Below are positions 1-7,930 of a DNA stretch of 28,988 bases, piece by piece. Within the stretch, counting starts at the first letter, position 1; the number at the start of each line of letters is the position of its first letter. The translations under genes and the position numbers were made by a program. The stretch lies in the NCBI GenBank assembly GCA_023419095.1, contig JAEZYN010000077.1, forward strand, positions 1 to 28,988, read 5' to 3'. Source of the stretch: Bacteroidota bacterium (GTDB lineage: Bacteria; Bacteroidota; Bacteroidia; Flavobacteriales; Weeksellaceae). The notes under the pieces are model-generated. The model worked only from the letters and a program-made list of their open reading frames with translations. It did no database searches and had not been told where the DNA came from.

Positions 1-297
1 ATCTAAAAGTCTCTTCTTAAATTCAGGATAAAAAGCATCTTCTGAGAGAATATTGGCTTCTGTAAGGGAAAGGTTGAAAGGTTTACCTTCAAACAGATGA
101 TTAAGGTAGTAGCCGAAATTATCCGCAATATCTCGGTTTTGCTTTAAGAAATCAAGAATTTCTGCGAAGGGCGTGCGCCGCAGTTGCAGCATAAGGTCAG
201 ATAACGGCTCCAGTGATTTCGTCTCGTTCCGGAAACTGAAATATTTGGTAAGAACCGCCGTGAAGGTAGCGCGCTTTCTGTTGTGGTAGAGCGTCAT
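1..297 (-). CDS. N-terminal part of a large uncharacterised protein, possibly Gcr-like 'site-specific recombinase' family
   Basis: An open frame on the minus strand starts at an ATG (295-297) and runs without a stop off the left edge. The 99 visible residues begin MTLYHNRKRATFTAVLTKYF and continue through KSLEPLSDLMLQLRR and LSLTEANILSEDAFYPEF. They are mostly helical and mixed-charge, with no signal peptide or membrane segment. The start lies 15 nt after the mtgA stop, and a TACCTTTG element ends 5 nt before the ATG, so the gene may have its own promoter. From memory the LEPLSDLM and LTEANILSEDAF strings resemble the N-terminus of membrane proteins called 'site-specific recombinase' (Gcr-like) in Chryseobacterium. 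I cannot confirm this and the conserved core is outside the window. That the gene is real is likely; the family is a guess. Confidence 0.6.
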   Translation of the reverse strand, partial: MTLYHNRKRATFTAVLTKYFSFRNETKSLEPLSDLMLQLRRTPFAEILDFLKQNRDIADNFGYYLNHLFEGKPFNLSLTEANILSEDAFYPEFKKRLLD

Positions 298-302
298 CCG
301 TG

Positions 303-310
303 CAAAGGTA
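303..310 (-). promoter_or_regulatory. -7 promoter element (TACCTTTG) 5 nt before the ATG of the left-edge gene
   Basis: The minus strand reads TACCTTTG, matching the Bacteroidota consensus TAnnTTTG. Its last G is separated from the ATG at 297 by only five bases, so transcription would begin at or very near the start codon. No clear TTTG -33 element is visible. Confidence 0.45.
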
Positions 311-312
311 GA

Positions 313-957
313 TTATTTCAGATTTACGTTGTTCATCTGCCGCATAATCCATCTGTGTTTTTTCTGAAGGTATGATGAAGGATTTTTCGGATCATACTTC
401 TTTGGACTTGGCAAAATGGTGGCAATCCAGGCAGCTTCAGATTTTGTAAGATTGCGTGACGACTTTTTAAAATAATAGTTTGACGCTGCTTCTACACCAA
501 ATACGCCCTGCCCCATTTCGATAGAATTCAGGTATCGCTCCAGTATCACGTCTTTGCCCCAAACGAGCTCAATAATAAACGTGTAGATGGTTTCCAAACC
601 TTTGCGCAACCAGCTTCTACCCTGCCAGAGGAAAATATTTTTGGCTGTCTGCTGAGAAATGGTGCTGCCTCCGCGCAGTTTTTTACCTTTTTGGTTGTGT
701 GCCATGGCTTTTTCTATGGCTTTATAGTCGAAACCATTGTGCGTGAAAAACGCCTGGTCTTCTGAGGCGATCACCGCTTTTTTGACATTGTTTCCCATTT
801 CATCGTAGGAAATATAGTCGCGTTCCAGCTTTCCATAGTCAAGGATGCCACCGACTTGTGTAAGCGTGATGGGAGGATTGAAGAATTTGCCCCAGACGAT
901 AAATAGGATATTAGCCAGAATGAGAATATAGATAAGCCGTCTAATTTTTTTCCACAT
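313..957 (-). CDS. mtgA: Monofunctional biosynthetic peptidoglycan transglycosylase (GT51)
   Basis: Polymerises glycan strands from lipid II at the outer face of the inner membrane. The 214-residue length fits MtgA rather than a bifunctional penicillin-binding protein, since no transpeptidase domain follows. One N-terminal membrane anchor covers residues 7-23. GT51 motifs appear in order: the catalytic SEDQAFFTHNGFD with Glu66, then RGGSTISQQTAKN at 95-107, then KGLETIYTFIIE, then ERYLNSIEMGQGVFGVEAA. It lies between the lipoprotein gene (stop at 1010) and the left-edge gene, all on the minus strand. A TATTTTTG element at 996-1003 gives it a probable promoter of its own. The start at 957 puts the membrane segment at the expected place. 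Confidence 0.95.
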   Translation of the reverse strand: MWKKIRRLIYILILANILFIVWGKFFNPPITLTQVGGILDYGKLERDYISYDEMGNNVKKAVIASEDQAFFTHNGFDYKAIEKAMAHNQKGKKLRGGSTISQQTAKNIFLWQGRSWLRKGLETIYTFIIELVWGKDVILERYLNSIEMGQGVFGVEAASNYYFKKSSRNLTKSEAAWIATILPSPKKYDPKNPSSYLQKKHRWIMRQMNNVNLK

Positions 958-995
958 ATTTTTCAGATAAAGCGCTGCCGCCGTTTTTCAGCCCG

Positions 996-1003
996 CAAAA
1001 ATA
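996..1003 (-). promoter_or_regulatory. -7 promoter element (TATTTTTG) upstream of mtgA
   Basis: The minus strand reads TATTTTTG in the 52-nt gap between the upstream lipoprotein gene and mtgA, 38 nt before the mtgA ATG. It suggests that mtgA is transcribed independently, although read-through from the lipoprotein gene is also possible. Confidence 0.45.
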
Positions 1004-1009
1004 ACGATA

Positions 1010-2056
1010 TTATTTCAGTTCTTTCAGGTAAGTCAGCTCATATTCGGGCAATAGTTCCGGATGAAAAATCTTGATGTAGTCTTTTAAGACGATGTCTGCC
1101 CGTACCACTCCACTTTCAAAAAAATCATTGGCTCTGCCGCGTTCTCTGCCCGAAAGGGTGTAAAGTTTACCCAATTGATAAGCAGGCATTTGGGCATAAT
1201 TTGGATTGATCTGCAGCAGTTCTTTTTTTGCGCGGTGGTTTCCGACATTTACCCAAAACTTAGCCTCAGCGGCGCGCGCCAAAACTTCTTCAAAACTCAT
1301 CGGAACCGCTTTTGTTTCCGGGTTGTCCGCATTTATGTAGACCGCGTTGGCATCTTTTATCAGTTGCGCCAAAGCAGTTCGTCCACCCGGCAAAAACCAC
1401 TGGTTGCCATACATTTCGTTCGCTAAAACTTTCGGACGTGTTTGGGCTTTTTTAGCTAAAGATTTTAAGGAATCATAAGCAGACGAGATGCAGGCCAATC
1501 TTTCATTCGCCAACTTTTCCTTACCCAATAGCTTTCCGAAAAGCAGCAGATATTCGGCTTTTTTTAAAGGATTCTGTTCGAGATATTCGTCTAGAAAAAT
1601 AATTTCAATGCCGTTTTTTCTCAGCAGATCATACGTATTATCAAAAGTTGCGATATAGTTGGAAAAAACAACATCCGGTTTTAGCGCAATGATTTTCTCG
1701 ATATCGTATTTCTGTTCATTGCCGATATTCTGAACTGCGTCGTTCACAAGCATTTCGTTCAGTTTTGGGGAAAAAATATATTCCGGACTTGAAAGACCTA
1801 TAACTTTCTCTTCCGCGCCCAACTCCGCCACGTAGCCAACAAGACTCGCATTCAGCAACATCACGCGCCTGTACGGTAATTTACTTTGCGGAAGATTATA
1901 TTTAAATTTACCGGAGTGAAGTTCAAATGTCTGATCATTACTTTTAAAACGTACCTGATCTGAAATAACATGCCACTCCTCAGTGGCCGTCTTTTGGTCC
2001 TTTTTACAGCTGATAAGTGTAAAAATCAAAATAAAAAAGAAAAATTTGCTTTTCAT
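1010..2056 (-). CDS. ABC transporter substrate-binding lipoprotein, BtuF/FecB (TroA-like) superfamily
   Basis: Predicted to bind a metal chelate (siderophore, haem or cobalamin) and hand it to an inner-membrane ABC permease. Residues 1-17 form a lipoprotein signal ending in the lipobox LISC, with Cys17 as the lipid site. The mature part has the helical-backbone binding-protein pattern: a region around LLNASLVGYVAELGAEEKVI, then EKIIALKPDVVFSNY, a short connecting helix, and a second lobe with PMSFEEVLARAAEAKFWVNVG. At 348 residues it is longer than a minimal BtuF. No permease or ATPase genes are adjacent, so it works with partners encoded elsewhere. The ligand cannot be read from the sequence. 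Its start lies 45 nt from the divergent tRNA-Arg gene. Confidence 0.85.
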   Translation of the reverse strand: MKSKFFFFILIFTLISCKKDQKTATEEWHVISDQVRFKSNDQTFELHSGKFKYNLPQSKLPYRRVMLLNASLVGYVAELGAEEKVIGLSSPEYIFSPKLNEMLVNDAVQNIGNEQKYDIEKIIALKPDVVFSNYIATFDNTYDLLRKNGIEIIFLDEYLEQNPLKKAEYLLLFGKLLGKEKLANERLACISSAYDSLKSLAKKAQTRPKVLANEMYGNQWFLPGGRTALAQLIKDANAVYINADNPETKAVPMSFEEVLARAAEAKFWVNVGNHRAKKELLQINPNYAQMPAYQLGKLYTLSGRERGRANDFFESGVVRADIVLKDYIKIFHPELLPEYELTYLKELK

Positions 2057-2080
2057 TTCTCAAAGAAAACAAAAAAGTGC

Positions 2081-2088
2081 TATATTTG
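2081..2088 (+). promoter_or_regulatory. -7 promoter element (TATATTTG) of the tRNA-Arg gene
   Basis: A perfect TAnnTTTG match ends 13 nt before the first base of the mature tRNA, the spacing expected for a short 5' leader trimmed by RNase P. No TTTG -33 box stands out in the A-rich sequence upstream. Confidence 0.55.
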
Positions 2089-2101
2089 CAAACCGAAAAA
2101 C

Positions 2102-2175
2102 GGCCTCGTGGCGCAACTGAATAGCGCATCTGATTACGGCTCAGAAGGTTACAGGTTTGAATCCTGTCGAGGTCA
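2102..2175 (+). tRNA. tRNA-Arg, anticodon ACG
   Basis: The 74 bases fold into a complete cloverleaf. The acceptor stem is GGCCTCG with CGAGGTC (one G-T pair) and discriminator A2175. The D stem is GCGC/GCGC. The anticodon stem is TCTGA/TCAGA around the loop TTACGGC, giving anticodon ACG. The T stem is ACAGG/CCTGT around TTTGAAT. The 3' CCA is not encoded. The adenosine at position 34 is expected to be edited to inosine by TadA so the tRNA can read CGU, CGC and CGA. The gene stands alone between divergent protein genes, with its own promoter and terminator. Confidence 0.97.
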
Positions 2176-2183
2176 CTTTTTTT

Positions 2184-2216
2184 AAATCCTGCAACTTCAT
2201 TTGCAGGATTTTTTTT
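2184..2216 (+). terminator. Rho-independent terminator after tRNA-Arg
   Basis: AAATCCTGCAA pairs with TTGCAGGATTT across a short loop, and a run of T residues follows immediately. It begins nine bases after the tRNA, as expected for a monocistronic tRNA transcript. Confidence 0.85.
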
Positions 2217-2271
2217 GTCTTATTTTTAATTTAATTTAGCACGTTTGATATCTGAATTTCAGATAATTAAA

Positions 2272-2301
2272 TAAAAAAAGCACGTTTGTAAAACGTGCTT
2301 T
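2272..2301 (-). terminator. Rho-independent terminator for the M23 peptidase gene
   Basis: AAAGCACGTTT (2277-2287) and AAACGTGCTTT (2291-2301) form a perfect 11-bp stem with a three-base loop. The A-run at 2272-2279 becomes a T-run on the minus strand. It lies 21 nt beyond the stop codon of the M23 gene. Confidence 0.85.
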
Positions 2302-2321
2302 ACTATTAATTTAAAATTGAT

Positions 2322-3236
2322 TTACAGATTCATAAACAGTTTTGGATTCACCGGCGTATTGTTTTTGTGCACCTCGTAGTGTAGATGCGGACCTGTTGAA
2401 CGCCCTGAGTTTCCGGATTTGGCTATAACTTGATTTACCTCTATCACATCATTTGCTTTTACCGAGATCGATGACAAATGCCCGTAAAGCGTCGCGAGTC
2501 CGTTGCCGTGCGACACAATCACACAATTTCCGTATCCGCCTTTTGAACCGGCGAAAATCACGGTTCCGCGGGCTGCAGCGCGGACATCAGTGCCGTACGG
2601 AACTGCGATATCCATGCCTTTGTGAAACTGAATCGGCTTCGCTTCCGGAGTTTCCGGTTTTTGTGCTGCGCCGCTTTTCTTAGACGCAACTGAATTTCCA
2701 AGACTGTCTTTTTCAGCTGCAATGTTTGGTTCAGCCATATTTTTTTTCAAAGGCTGCGCGGACGCCATCAAAATATTTCGGGGCGGAATAGGATTTACCC
2801 TATTTCCGAAATTTGAAGAAATGTACCCATCCGTTGGAATGCCGAGCGGCACCTGTTGCAATTTGGTCTGCATATCCATAAGATACTGGCTGTAACGGTT
2901 GGTCTGCCGTGCAAGATACACCGCATTCGAAATACTGTCCTGCGCCAGAGTTGCAATGCGCGCGTCGGAAAGGTTTTTAGCAACAAGAAAAGAATTGAGT
3001 TCTCTCACCGTACGGTCTACCAGCGCCAGGTTATTTTTCATTTCCAAATAATCAACGCTGTCTTTCTGCGTATTTATTTTAACCAAATTTACTTCGTAGG
3101 TCTTATGGTTTTGTTCAGCATACATTTTGCTGATAATAGCTGCCTGCACGACGATAAGCATGAACATCAGCGCGCCAAAAGCCTTGATTGCGGCTTTCGA
3201 TTTCAGTGTTTGAAGTATTTTATTATAAAATGTCAT
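2322..3236 (-). CDS. M23-family (LytM) zinc metallopeptidase, membrane-anchored
   Basis: Probable peptidoglycan endopeptidase, or regulator of one, acting in the periplasm. The 304-residue protein has one N-terminal membrane segment (about residues 16-36, ALMFMLIVVQAAII), a coiled-coil-like middle region, a low-complexity linker and a C-terminal M23 domain over the last 100 residues. Zinc ligands are visible as HKGMD (His205, Asp209) and HLHYE (His286), with His284 the likely catalytic partner. YGNCVIVSHGNGLATLYGHL is the conserved core strand. This layout is common for flavobacterial M23 proteins that help in septal or lateral wall remodelling. It is monocistronic, with a TATTTTTG promoter element 20 nt upstream and a terminator downstream. 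Confidence 0.93.
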   Translation of the reverse strand: MTFYNKILQTLKSKAAIKAFGALMFMLIVVQAAIISKMYAEQNHKTYEVNLVKINTQKDSVDYLEMKNNLALVDRTVRELNSFLVAKNLSDARIATLAQDSISNAVYLARQTNRYSQYLMDMQTKLQQVPLGIPTDGYISSNFGNRVNPIPPRNILMASAQPLKKNMAEPNIAAEKDSLGNSVASKKSGAAQKPETPEAKPIQFHKGMDIAVPYGTDVRAAARGTVIFAGSKGGYGNCVIVSHGNGLATLYGHLSSISVKANDVIEVNQVIAKSGNSGRSTGPHLHYEVHKNNTPVNPKLFMNL

Positions 3237-3256
3237 TATGATTAAATTAGCGGGTG

Positions 3257-3264
3257 CAAAAATA
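3257..3264 (-). promoter_or_regulatory. -7 promoter element (TATTTTTG) of the M23 peptidase gene
   Basis: The minus strand has a perfect TAnnTTTG match 20 nt before the ATG at 3236. The -33 region is not recognisable. Confidence 0.5.
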
Positions 3265-3374
3265 CGAAAATTCTGAATTTCGTTTACTTATGTATTTATT
3301 TTTACAATATTTTAGCTTTATGTTACTGAAAAAATATACTGCGAAGCGGTTTGCAGACAGGAACTCTCAAGTGT

Positions 3375-3409
3375 TTTGAGGCAAACTTTCACCAATCATC
3401 GTATATTTG
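3375..3409 (+). promoter_or_regulatory. Candidate promoter of gpsA-mqo (TTTG ... TATATTTG)
   Basis: TATATTTG at 3402-3409 is a perfect -7 element, ending 18 nt before the gpsA ATG. A TTTG at 3375-3378 could be the -33 element. The 23-nt spacer is at the long end of the range described for Bacteroidota. Confidence 0.5.
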
Positions 3410-3427
3410 TTAATTAACTAAAAATTA

Positions 3428-4435
3428 ATGGCAAGAAAGGCATCTGAAAATGATAAAACAATCGGCGTACTCGGCAGCGGAAGTTTCGCCACCGCGATTG
3501 TAAAAATGCTGACAGAAAACAGCAGGATCGTCCATTGGTGTGTACGCAACGAGTTTGTGAAAGGCGCAATCGAGCTTAGGCATCATAACCCAAGCTACCT
3601 TACCGCGGTAAATTTCAATGTAAAGCACCTCCACCTCACTACAGACGTCAACGAGCTCGTGTCAGCTTGTGACATCGTGGTTCTGGCAACACCCTCAATT
3701 TATTTATCGGATGCACTGGAGAAGATGACTTGTGACTACTCCGGCAAGATCTTCGTTTCTGCGATCAAAGGTATTGTGCCGAAAGTGAATGATGTGGTAG
3801 CGCATTATCTACGGGATGAATTCAAGATCGGTTTCCGGAGTCAGGCAGTCATTGCCGGACCTTGTCACGCTGAAGAAGTGGCTATGGAACGACTTTCATA
3901 CCTTACTATCGCCACCATCAAGGAAAACCAGAAAATGCTGAGCCGAAAATTCGCCTCGCATTTCATTAAAGTCAACTGTTCTGCTGATATTTTGGGCAAT
4001 GAGTACAGTGCGATTCTTAAAAACATCTATGCCGTGGGAGCTGGCATCGCGAGCGGTCTTGGCTATGGTGACAACTTTACGGCAGTATTTGTTACGAATG
4101 CGATCCGCGAGATGGAAGTTTTTCTTGAAGCTATACACGAAATGCCGCGGGACGTGAACGAAAGTGCATATCTGGGTGACCTGCTGGTAACGGCCTATTC
4201 CCTCTTTTCACGAAACCGCAACCTCGGAAACCTTATTGGTAAAGGCTATACTGTAAAATCCGCATTGCAGTCTATGAATATGATTGCGGAAGGCTATTAC
4301 GCTGCGGATTCAATTTACAAAACTTCGCAGGAGAAAAAGATGAAGACGCCCATTATAGATGCAGTTTACAGGATATTGTATGAAGAAGCCAATGCGGAAC
4401 TCGAATATAAAAAACTTACAGTTTTGCTGAATTAA
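3428..4435 (+). CDS. gpsA: Glycerol-3-phosphate dehydrogenase [NAD(P)+]
   Basis: Reduces dihydroxyacetone phosphate to sn-glycerol-3-phosphate, the backbone of membrane phospholipids, in the cytoplasm. The 335-residue length is typical. An N-terminal Rossmann fold starts at GVLGSGSFATAI (residues 13-24; the usual GxGxWG appears as GSGSFA). The C-terminal helical domain carries the catalytic lysine in AILKNIYAVGAGIASGLGYG (Lys198) and the glycerol-phosphate-binding stretch SLFSRNRNLGNLIGKG. The mqo gene starts 38 nt after the stop with no terminator between, so they are probably co-transcribed from the TATATTTG promoter at 3402. Confidence 0.95.
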   Translation: MARKASENDKTIGVLGSGSFATAIVKMLTENSRIVHWCVRNEFVKGAIELRHHNPSYLTAVNFNVKHLHLTTDVNELVSACDIVVLATPSIYLSDALEKMTCDYSGKIFVSAIKGIVPKVNDVVAHYLRDEFKIGFRSQAVIAGPCHAEEVAMERLSYLTIATIKENQKMLSRKFASHFIKVNCSADILGNEYSAILKNIYAVGAGIASGLGYGDNFTAVFVTNAIREMEVFLEAIHEMPRDVNESAYLGDLLVTAYSLFSRNRNLGNLIGKGYTVKSALQSMNMIAEGYYAADSIYKTSQEKKMKTPIIDAVYRILYEEANAELEYKKLTVLLN

Positions 4436-4473
4436 TCTCGCGCAGGGGATAACTTTTTTAAAAATAACAAAAA

Positions 4474-5994
4474 ATGCCGAAATTCCGAAACCAACTTACC
4501 CCAAAACCGCACTATGACGTAGCACTTATTGGCGGCGGCATAATGAGCGTCACACTCGCCACACTGCTGCATGAGCTGCAACCGGATCTGAAAATTGCCA
4601 TTTTTGAAAGATTAGGACGTTTCGCCCAGGAAAGTTCTGCCGCGTGGAACAATGCGGGTACCGGTCATTCCGCGTTTTGTGAACTTAATTATACACCGGA
4701 ACTTCCGGACGGCAGCATTAACATTAAAAAAGCTGAAAATATTGCCGAACAGTTTGAAATCTCGAAACAGTTCTGGGCATTTCTGGTGAAACAAAACTAC
4801 ATTCAGAATCCCCACGAATTTATTAATTCATGTCCGCACATGAGCCTTGTTTTTGGTGAAAAAGATTGTCAGTTTCTGCAAAAACGTCACGAACAGATGA
4901 CAAAATCCCCTCTTTTTGAAGGCATGCAATTCAGCGACGACCACAAAAAACTGCGTGAATGGATTCCACTTATAATGAGCAAAAGAAATCAGCACGAAAA
5001 ACTGGCAGCCACAAAGATGGATCTAGGCACAGATGTCAATTTTGGTGCGCTGACGCGGAAAATCGCGCGCTATCTTATCGATGATTCCGGCGTGGAAGTT
5101 TTTCTGTACCATGAGGTGAAAGATATAGATCCACGAGAAGACAACGCTTGGCAGATGAAGGTGAAAGACCGGTTGCATCAGCACAGCCAGCGTGTAGTGG
5201 CCGATTTTGTATTTATAGGTGCGGGCGGCTACGCACTTCCGCTTCTGGAAAGTTCAGATATTCCTGAAGGAGCCGGCTACGGTGGTTTCCCTGTTTCGGG
5301 CGAATGGCTCGTGACAGACAATCCTGAATTGGTGAAGCTGCACCGTACCAAAGTTTACACACAAGCTCCAATGGACGCGCCACCGATGAGCGTGCCTCAT
5401 CTCGATCTGCGCATCATTGACGGAAAAGAAACTTTACTTTTCGGGCCTTTTGCGAGTTTTTCCACTAAATTTCTAAAAGAAGGCAGTTATCTGGATTTAC
5501 CCGAAAGCATTAACTTTAAAAACATCCGCTCTCTTTTCGGTGCGTGGTGGCATAATTTGCCCTTAACACAATACCTCTTACGCCAGGTTGCGATGACAAA
5601 AACCCAGCGGATTCAGCATTTAAGGGAATTCATTAAAGATGCTGATGAAAGAGACTGGGAAATAAAAGTGGCCGGACAGCGTGTGCAAATCATTAAAAAA
5701 GATGATGAACTGGGTGGCAAGCTCGAATTCGGGACGGAAGTGGTGGTAAATTCTGCCGGCACAATCGCTTCTTTACTGGGTGCGTCGCCGGGCGCTTCTA
5801 CGGCTGCATTTGCGATGCTTCAGGTGTTGGAAAAATGTTTTGCGGATAAATTTAATAATGAGTGGCGTGAAAAAATTAAAGAAATATTCCCCACATACGG
5901 ACACAAGCTGGCCGACAGTCCGGAACTCACCCGAACGACCCGTGCGTACACAAAAGCGATCTTAAATCTGAATTACGATGAAAAACCGTCGTGA
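4474..5994 (+). CDS. mqo: Malate:quinone oxidoreductase
   Basis: Membrane-associated FAD enzyme that oxidises malate to oxaloacetate and passes electrons to the quinone pool, so it links the TCA cycle to respiration and can replace NAD-dependent malate dehydrogenase. Residues 14-35 form the FAD-binding Rossmann motif (DVALIGGGIMSVTLATLL). The Mqo signature QESSAAWNNAGTGHSAFCEL follows at about residues 52-71. Further typical segments are GAGYGGFPVSGEWL, LLFGPFASFSTKFLK and SPGASTAAFAM near the C-terminus. At 506 residues it matches flavobacterial forms and is shorter than the E. coli enzyme (about 550). It lies directly downstream of gpsA. Confidence 0.95.
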   Translation: MPKFRNQLTPKPHYDVALIGGGIMSVTLATLLHELQPDLKIAIFERLGRFAQESSAAWNNAGTGHSAFCELNYTPELPDGSINIKKAENIAEQFEISKQFWAFLVKQNYIQNPHEFINSCPHMSLVFGEKDCQFLQKRHEQMTKSPLFEGMQFSDDHKKLREWIPLIMSKRNQHEKLAATKMDLGTDVNFGALTRKIARYLIDDSGVEVFLYHEVKDIDPREDNAWQMKVKDRLHQHSQRVVADFVFIGAGGYALPLLESSDIPEGAGYGGFPVSGEWLVTDNPELVKLHRTKVYTQAPMDAPPMSVPHLDLRIIDGKETLLFGPFASFSTKFLKEGSYLDLPESINFKNIRSLFGAWWHNLPLTQYLLRQVAMTKTQRIQHLREFIKDADERDWEIKVAGQRVQIIKKDDELGGKLEFGTEVVVNSAGTIASLLGASPGASTAAFAMLQVLEKCFADKFNNEWREKIKEIFPTYGHKLADSPELTRTTRAYTKAILNLNYDEKPS

Positions 5995-6121
5995 GTTTAA
6001 TCTAAAATCGAAGAAAATCCTGCGCAGACCAACTTTCTGTATGAATCCCGCGACTTAAAACCTTAACTGATGGCACAAAAATCGCTTCTGGAAATTTGAA
6101 CATTAAAAAAATCTAAACGCT

Positions 6122-6283
6122 ATGGAAAATTCTGACAGAAATAAACCCGGAAAATTCATGATTGCCGCTATCGTACTGCTGGTTGTAGTTATTATTTCTT
6201 ACCTTATCATCATGCAGTTTTTTCCAAATCTGTTCATGACGTTGCCAACAGGTGATGCACAGCCTGTAGATGCTAGACCTTAG
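6122..6283 (+). CDS. Small single-pass membrane protein, unknown function (53 residues)
   Basis: An ATG at 6122 opens a 53-codon frame. It has a charged N-terminus (MENSDRNKPGKF), one strong hydrophobic segment (MIAAIVLLVVVIISYLIIMQ, residues 13-32) and a short polar tail ending in DARP. Codon use and the charge-hydrophobic-polar pattern look like a genuine small inner-membrane protein. It follows mqo by 127 nt on the same strand. Its last 11 bases overlap the 3' end of the convergent mtaB gene (stop at 6273-6275), so the two genes share 3' sequence. I do not recognise the family. Confidence 0.6.
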   Translation: MENSDRNKPGKFMIAAIVLLVVVIISYLIIMQFFPNLFMTLPTGDAQPVDARP

Positions 6284-7622
6284 CCAGAAATGCGTTGAAA
6301 GAAGCTTTAGCAGAAACACTTCCATCAGAAAGTATTTCGCCAAGCGTAAGCAGCTCGATCTGGTTCACTGAAGCTTGATCAAATGGTTTTTGCACACGCA
6401 CATAGTTTTCGGTAAATCCGTACATGTTGCCGTTCCGGTTTTCATGCTCCCAAAGTACCGGAAGTGTTTTGCCGATTTGCGTACGGTAAAACTCCATTTT
6501 CTTTTTCTCTGAGAGAATGCGAAGCATTTTGTTTCGTCTTTTCCGTTCGGGAATACTCACAACGCCTTCCATATCAGCGGCTTCCGTATTTTCTCGTTCG
6601 GAGTAGGTAAAAACATGCAGATAGGAAATCGGCAGAGCGCTCAAATAATGGTAAGTTTCCAAAAACTTTTCTTCCGTTTCACCGGGAAAGCCGACAATAA
6701 CATCTACGCCAATACATGCGTCAGGCATCACCTCCCGAATCTTTGCGATGCGGTCCGAATAAAGCGCGGTAAGATAGCGGCGCTTCATCTTTTTTAATAT
6801 ATCATCAGAACCACTCTGCAACGGAATGTGGAAATGTGGCACAAATCTGCTGCTACGCGCAACCAGATTGATGCTTTCATCTTTCAGCAGGTTGGGTTCT
6901 ATTGATGAAATACGTATTCTTTCGATTCCTTCCACTTCTTCAAGTTCAGAAATAAGGTCGAGAAAAGTGTGTTCGTGTTTTTTATTACCAAATTCACCTT
7001 TGCCATAGTCGCCGATATTCACGCCTGTCAGGACAATTTCTTTAATGCCTTTTGCTGCAATTTCGCGTGCATTATTTACCACATTTTCGATGGTGTCACT
7101 TCGGGAAATGCCGCGTGCAAGCGGAATCGTGCAGTACGTACATTTGTAGTCGCAGCCATCCTGCACTTTCAGGAAAGCGCGCGTTCTGTCGCCGATGGAA
7201 TAACTTCCGATAAAGAAATCGGTCTCGTCAATTTCGCAAGAATGAACAAGGCCGTTTGCAGATGACTTGCGTAAATCATCAAGATAACTCAGAATATTAA
7301 ATTTTTCTTTTGCGCCCAAAACCAAATCAACGCCTTCAATTGCCGAAATCTCATCCGGTTTCAGCTGAGCATAACAGCCAATGATAACTACAAGTCCGTC
7401 AGGATTCGCTTTCATAGCGCGTTTCACGTGAAGTTTACATTCGCGGTCTGCGTTATCGGTTACTGAACAGGTATTGATTACATACACATCCGCCCTGTCA
7501 TCAAAACTCACTTTTGCGTAGCCGGCGTCTGTAAGCTGGCGGGCAATAGTAGAAGTTTCAGCGAAGTTCAGTTTGCATCCAAGCGTGTGAAATGCAGCGG
7601 TTTTAGGGAGTAAGGTTTCCAT
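6273..7622 (-). CDS. mtaB: tRNA (N6-threonylcarbamoyladenosine(37)-C2)-methylthiotransferase MtaB
   Basis: Radical-SAM enzyme that adds a methylthio group to t6A37 of ANN-decoding tRNAs. The 449-residue protein has an N-terminal UPF0004 domain with the three cluster cysteines Cys16 (TLGCKLNF), Cys52 (NTCSVTDNADRE) and Cys83 (IGCYAQL). A radical-SAM domain follows, with Cys157, Cys161 and Cys164 in DGCDYKCTYCTIPLARG. The C-terminal part is consistent with a TRAM-like tRNA-binding region. TLGCKLN together with the overall length fits MtaB better than MiaB or RimO. It is probably monocistronic, with a TAAATTTG element 12 nt before the ATG. Its 3' end overlaps the small membrane-protein gene at 6122. 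Confidence 0.94.
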   Translation of the reverse strand: METLLPKTAAFHTLGCKLNFAETSTIARQLTDAGYAKVSFDDRADVYVINTCSVTDNADRECKLHVKRAMKANPDGLVVIIGCYAQLKPDEISAIEGVDLVLGAKEKFNILSYLDDLRKSSANGLVHSCEIDETDFFIGSYSIGDRTRAFLKVQDGCDYKCTYCTIPLARGISRSDTIENVVNNAREIAAKGIKEIVLTGVNIGDYGKGEFGNKKHEHTFLDLISELEEVEGIERIRISSIEPNLLKDESINLVARSSRFVPHFHIPLQSGSDDILKKMKRRYLTALYSDRIAKIREVMPDACIGVDVIVGFPGETEEKFLETYHYLSALPISYLHVFTYSERENTEAADMEGVVSIPERKRRNKMLRILSEKKKMEFYRTQIGKTLPVLWEHENRNGNMYGFTENYVRVQKPFDQASVNQIELLTLGEILSDGSVSAKASFNAFLAKV

Positions 7623-7634
7623 AATTTAAGGCTG

Positions 7635-7642
7635 CAAATTTA
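7635..7642 (-). promoter_or_regulatory. -7 promoter element (TAAATTTG) of mtaB
   Basis: A perfect TAnnTTTG on the minus strand, 12 nt before the mtaB ATG, implies a very short leader. No TTTG -33 element is obvious. Confidence 0.5.
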
Positions 7643-7711
7643 GCGAAATTATTATTGTGGTATAAATGTGTAGAGTTTAAATGATGAAGCTGGAAAGCAA
7701 GAACAATTCTT

Positions 7712-7930
7712 CTAAACTGTTCTATACTCATCGCAGATCTCGTTACTTTCCGAAAAACACACTGGAGAACTGTTGTGAGGCAGATTTCCGTCGGTGTTTT
7801 TTCGTGCCGGCATGTCTGAATCAGGATTTTTCGTTGGTTTGGATTCCGCGCCTTTTACTGCATGATCTGTCTTTTGAAATTTATCCGACGGTTCTTTCTT
7901 TTCGTCAATATGTTTCCGTGATTTCTTCAT
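7712..7930 (-). CDS. Small hydrophilic protein, unknown function (72 residues)
   Basis: This open frame starts with MKKSRKHIDEKKEPSDKF and is rich in Lys, Asp, Glu, Ser and Pro throughout, with no hydrophobic segment. It is probably soluble and largely disordered. The ATG follows an A/T-rich stretch as is usual before flavobacterial starts. A plus-strand frame over the same bases (7681-7944) encodes a Cys- and Phe-rich product of random appearance, so the minus frame is the better candidate. Coding is plausible but not proven. No motif points to a function. It sits alone between mtaB and the divergent DUF3667 gene. Confidence 0.45.
   Translation of the reverse strand: MKKSRKHIDEKKEPSDKFQKTDHAVKGAESKPTKNPDSDMPARKNTDGNLPHNSSPVCFSESNEICDEYRTV

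Noticed and set aside
2856..3245. Plus-strand frame of 129 codons opposite the M23 peptidase.
   Set aside because: The M23 catalytic motifs on the minus strand show which frame is coding.
5978..6058. A 26-codon frame overlapping the end of mqo.
   Set aside because: It is too short, lacks a supporting signal, and starts inside mqo coding sequence.
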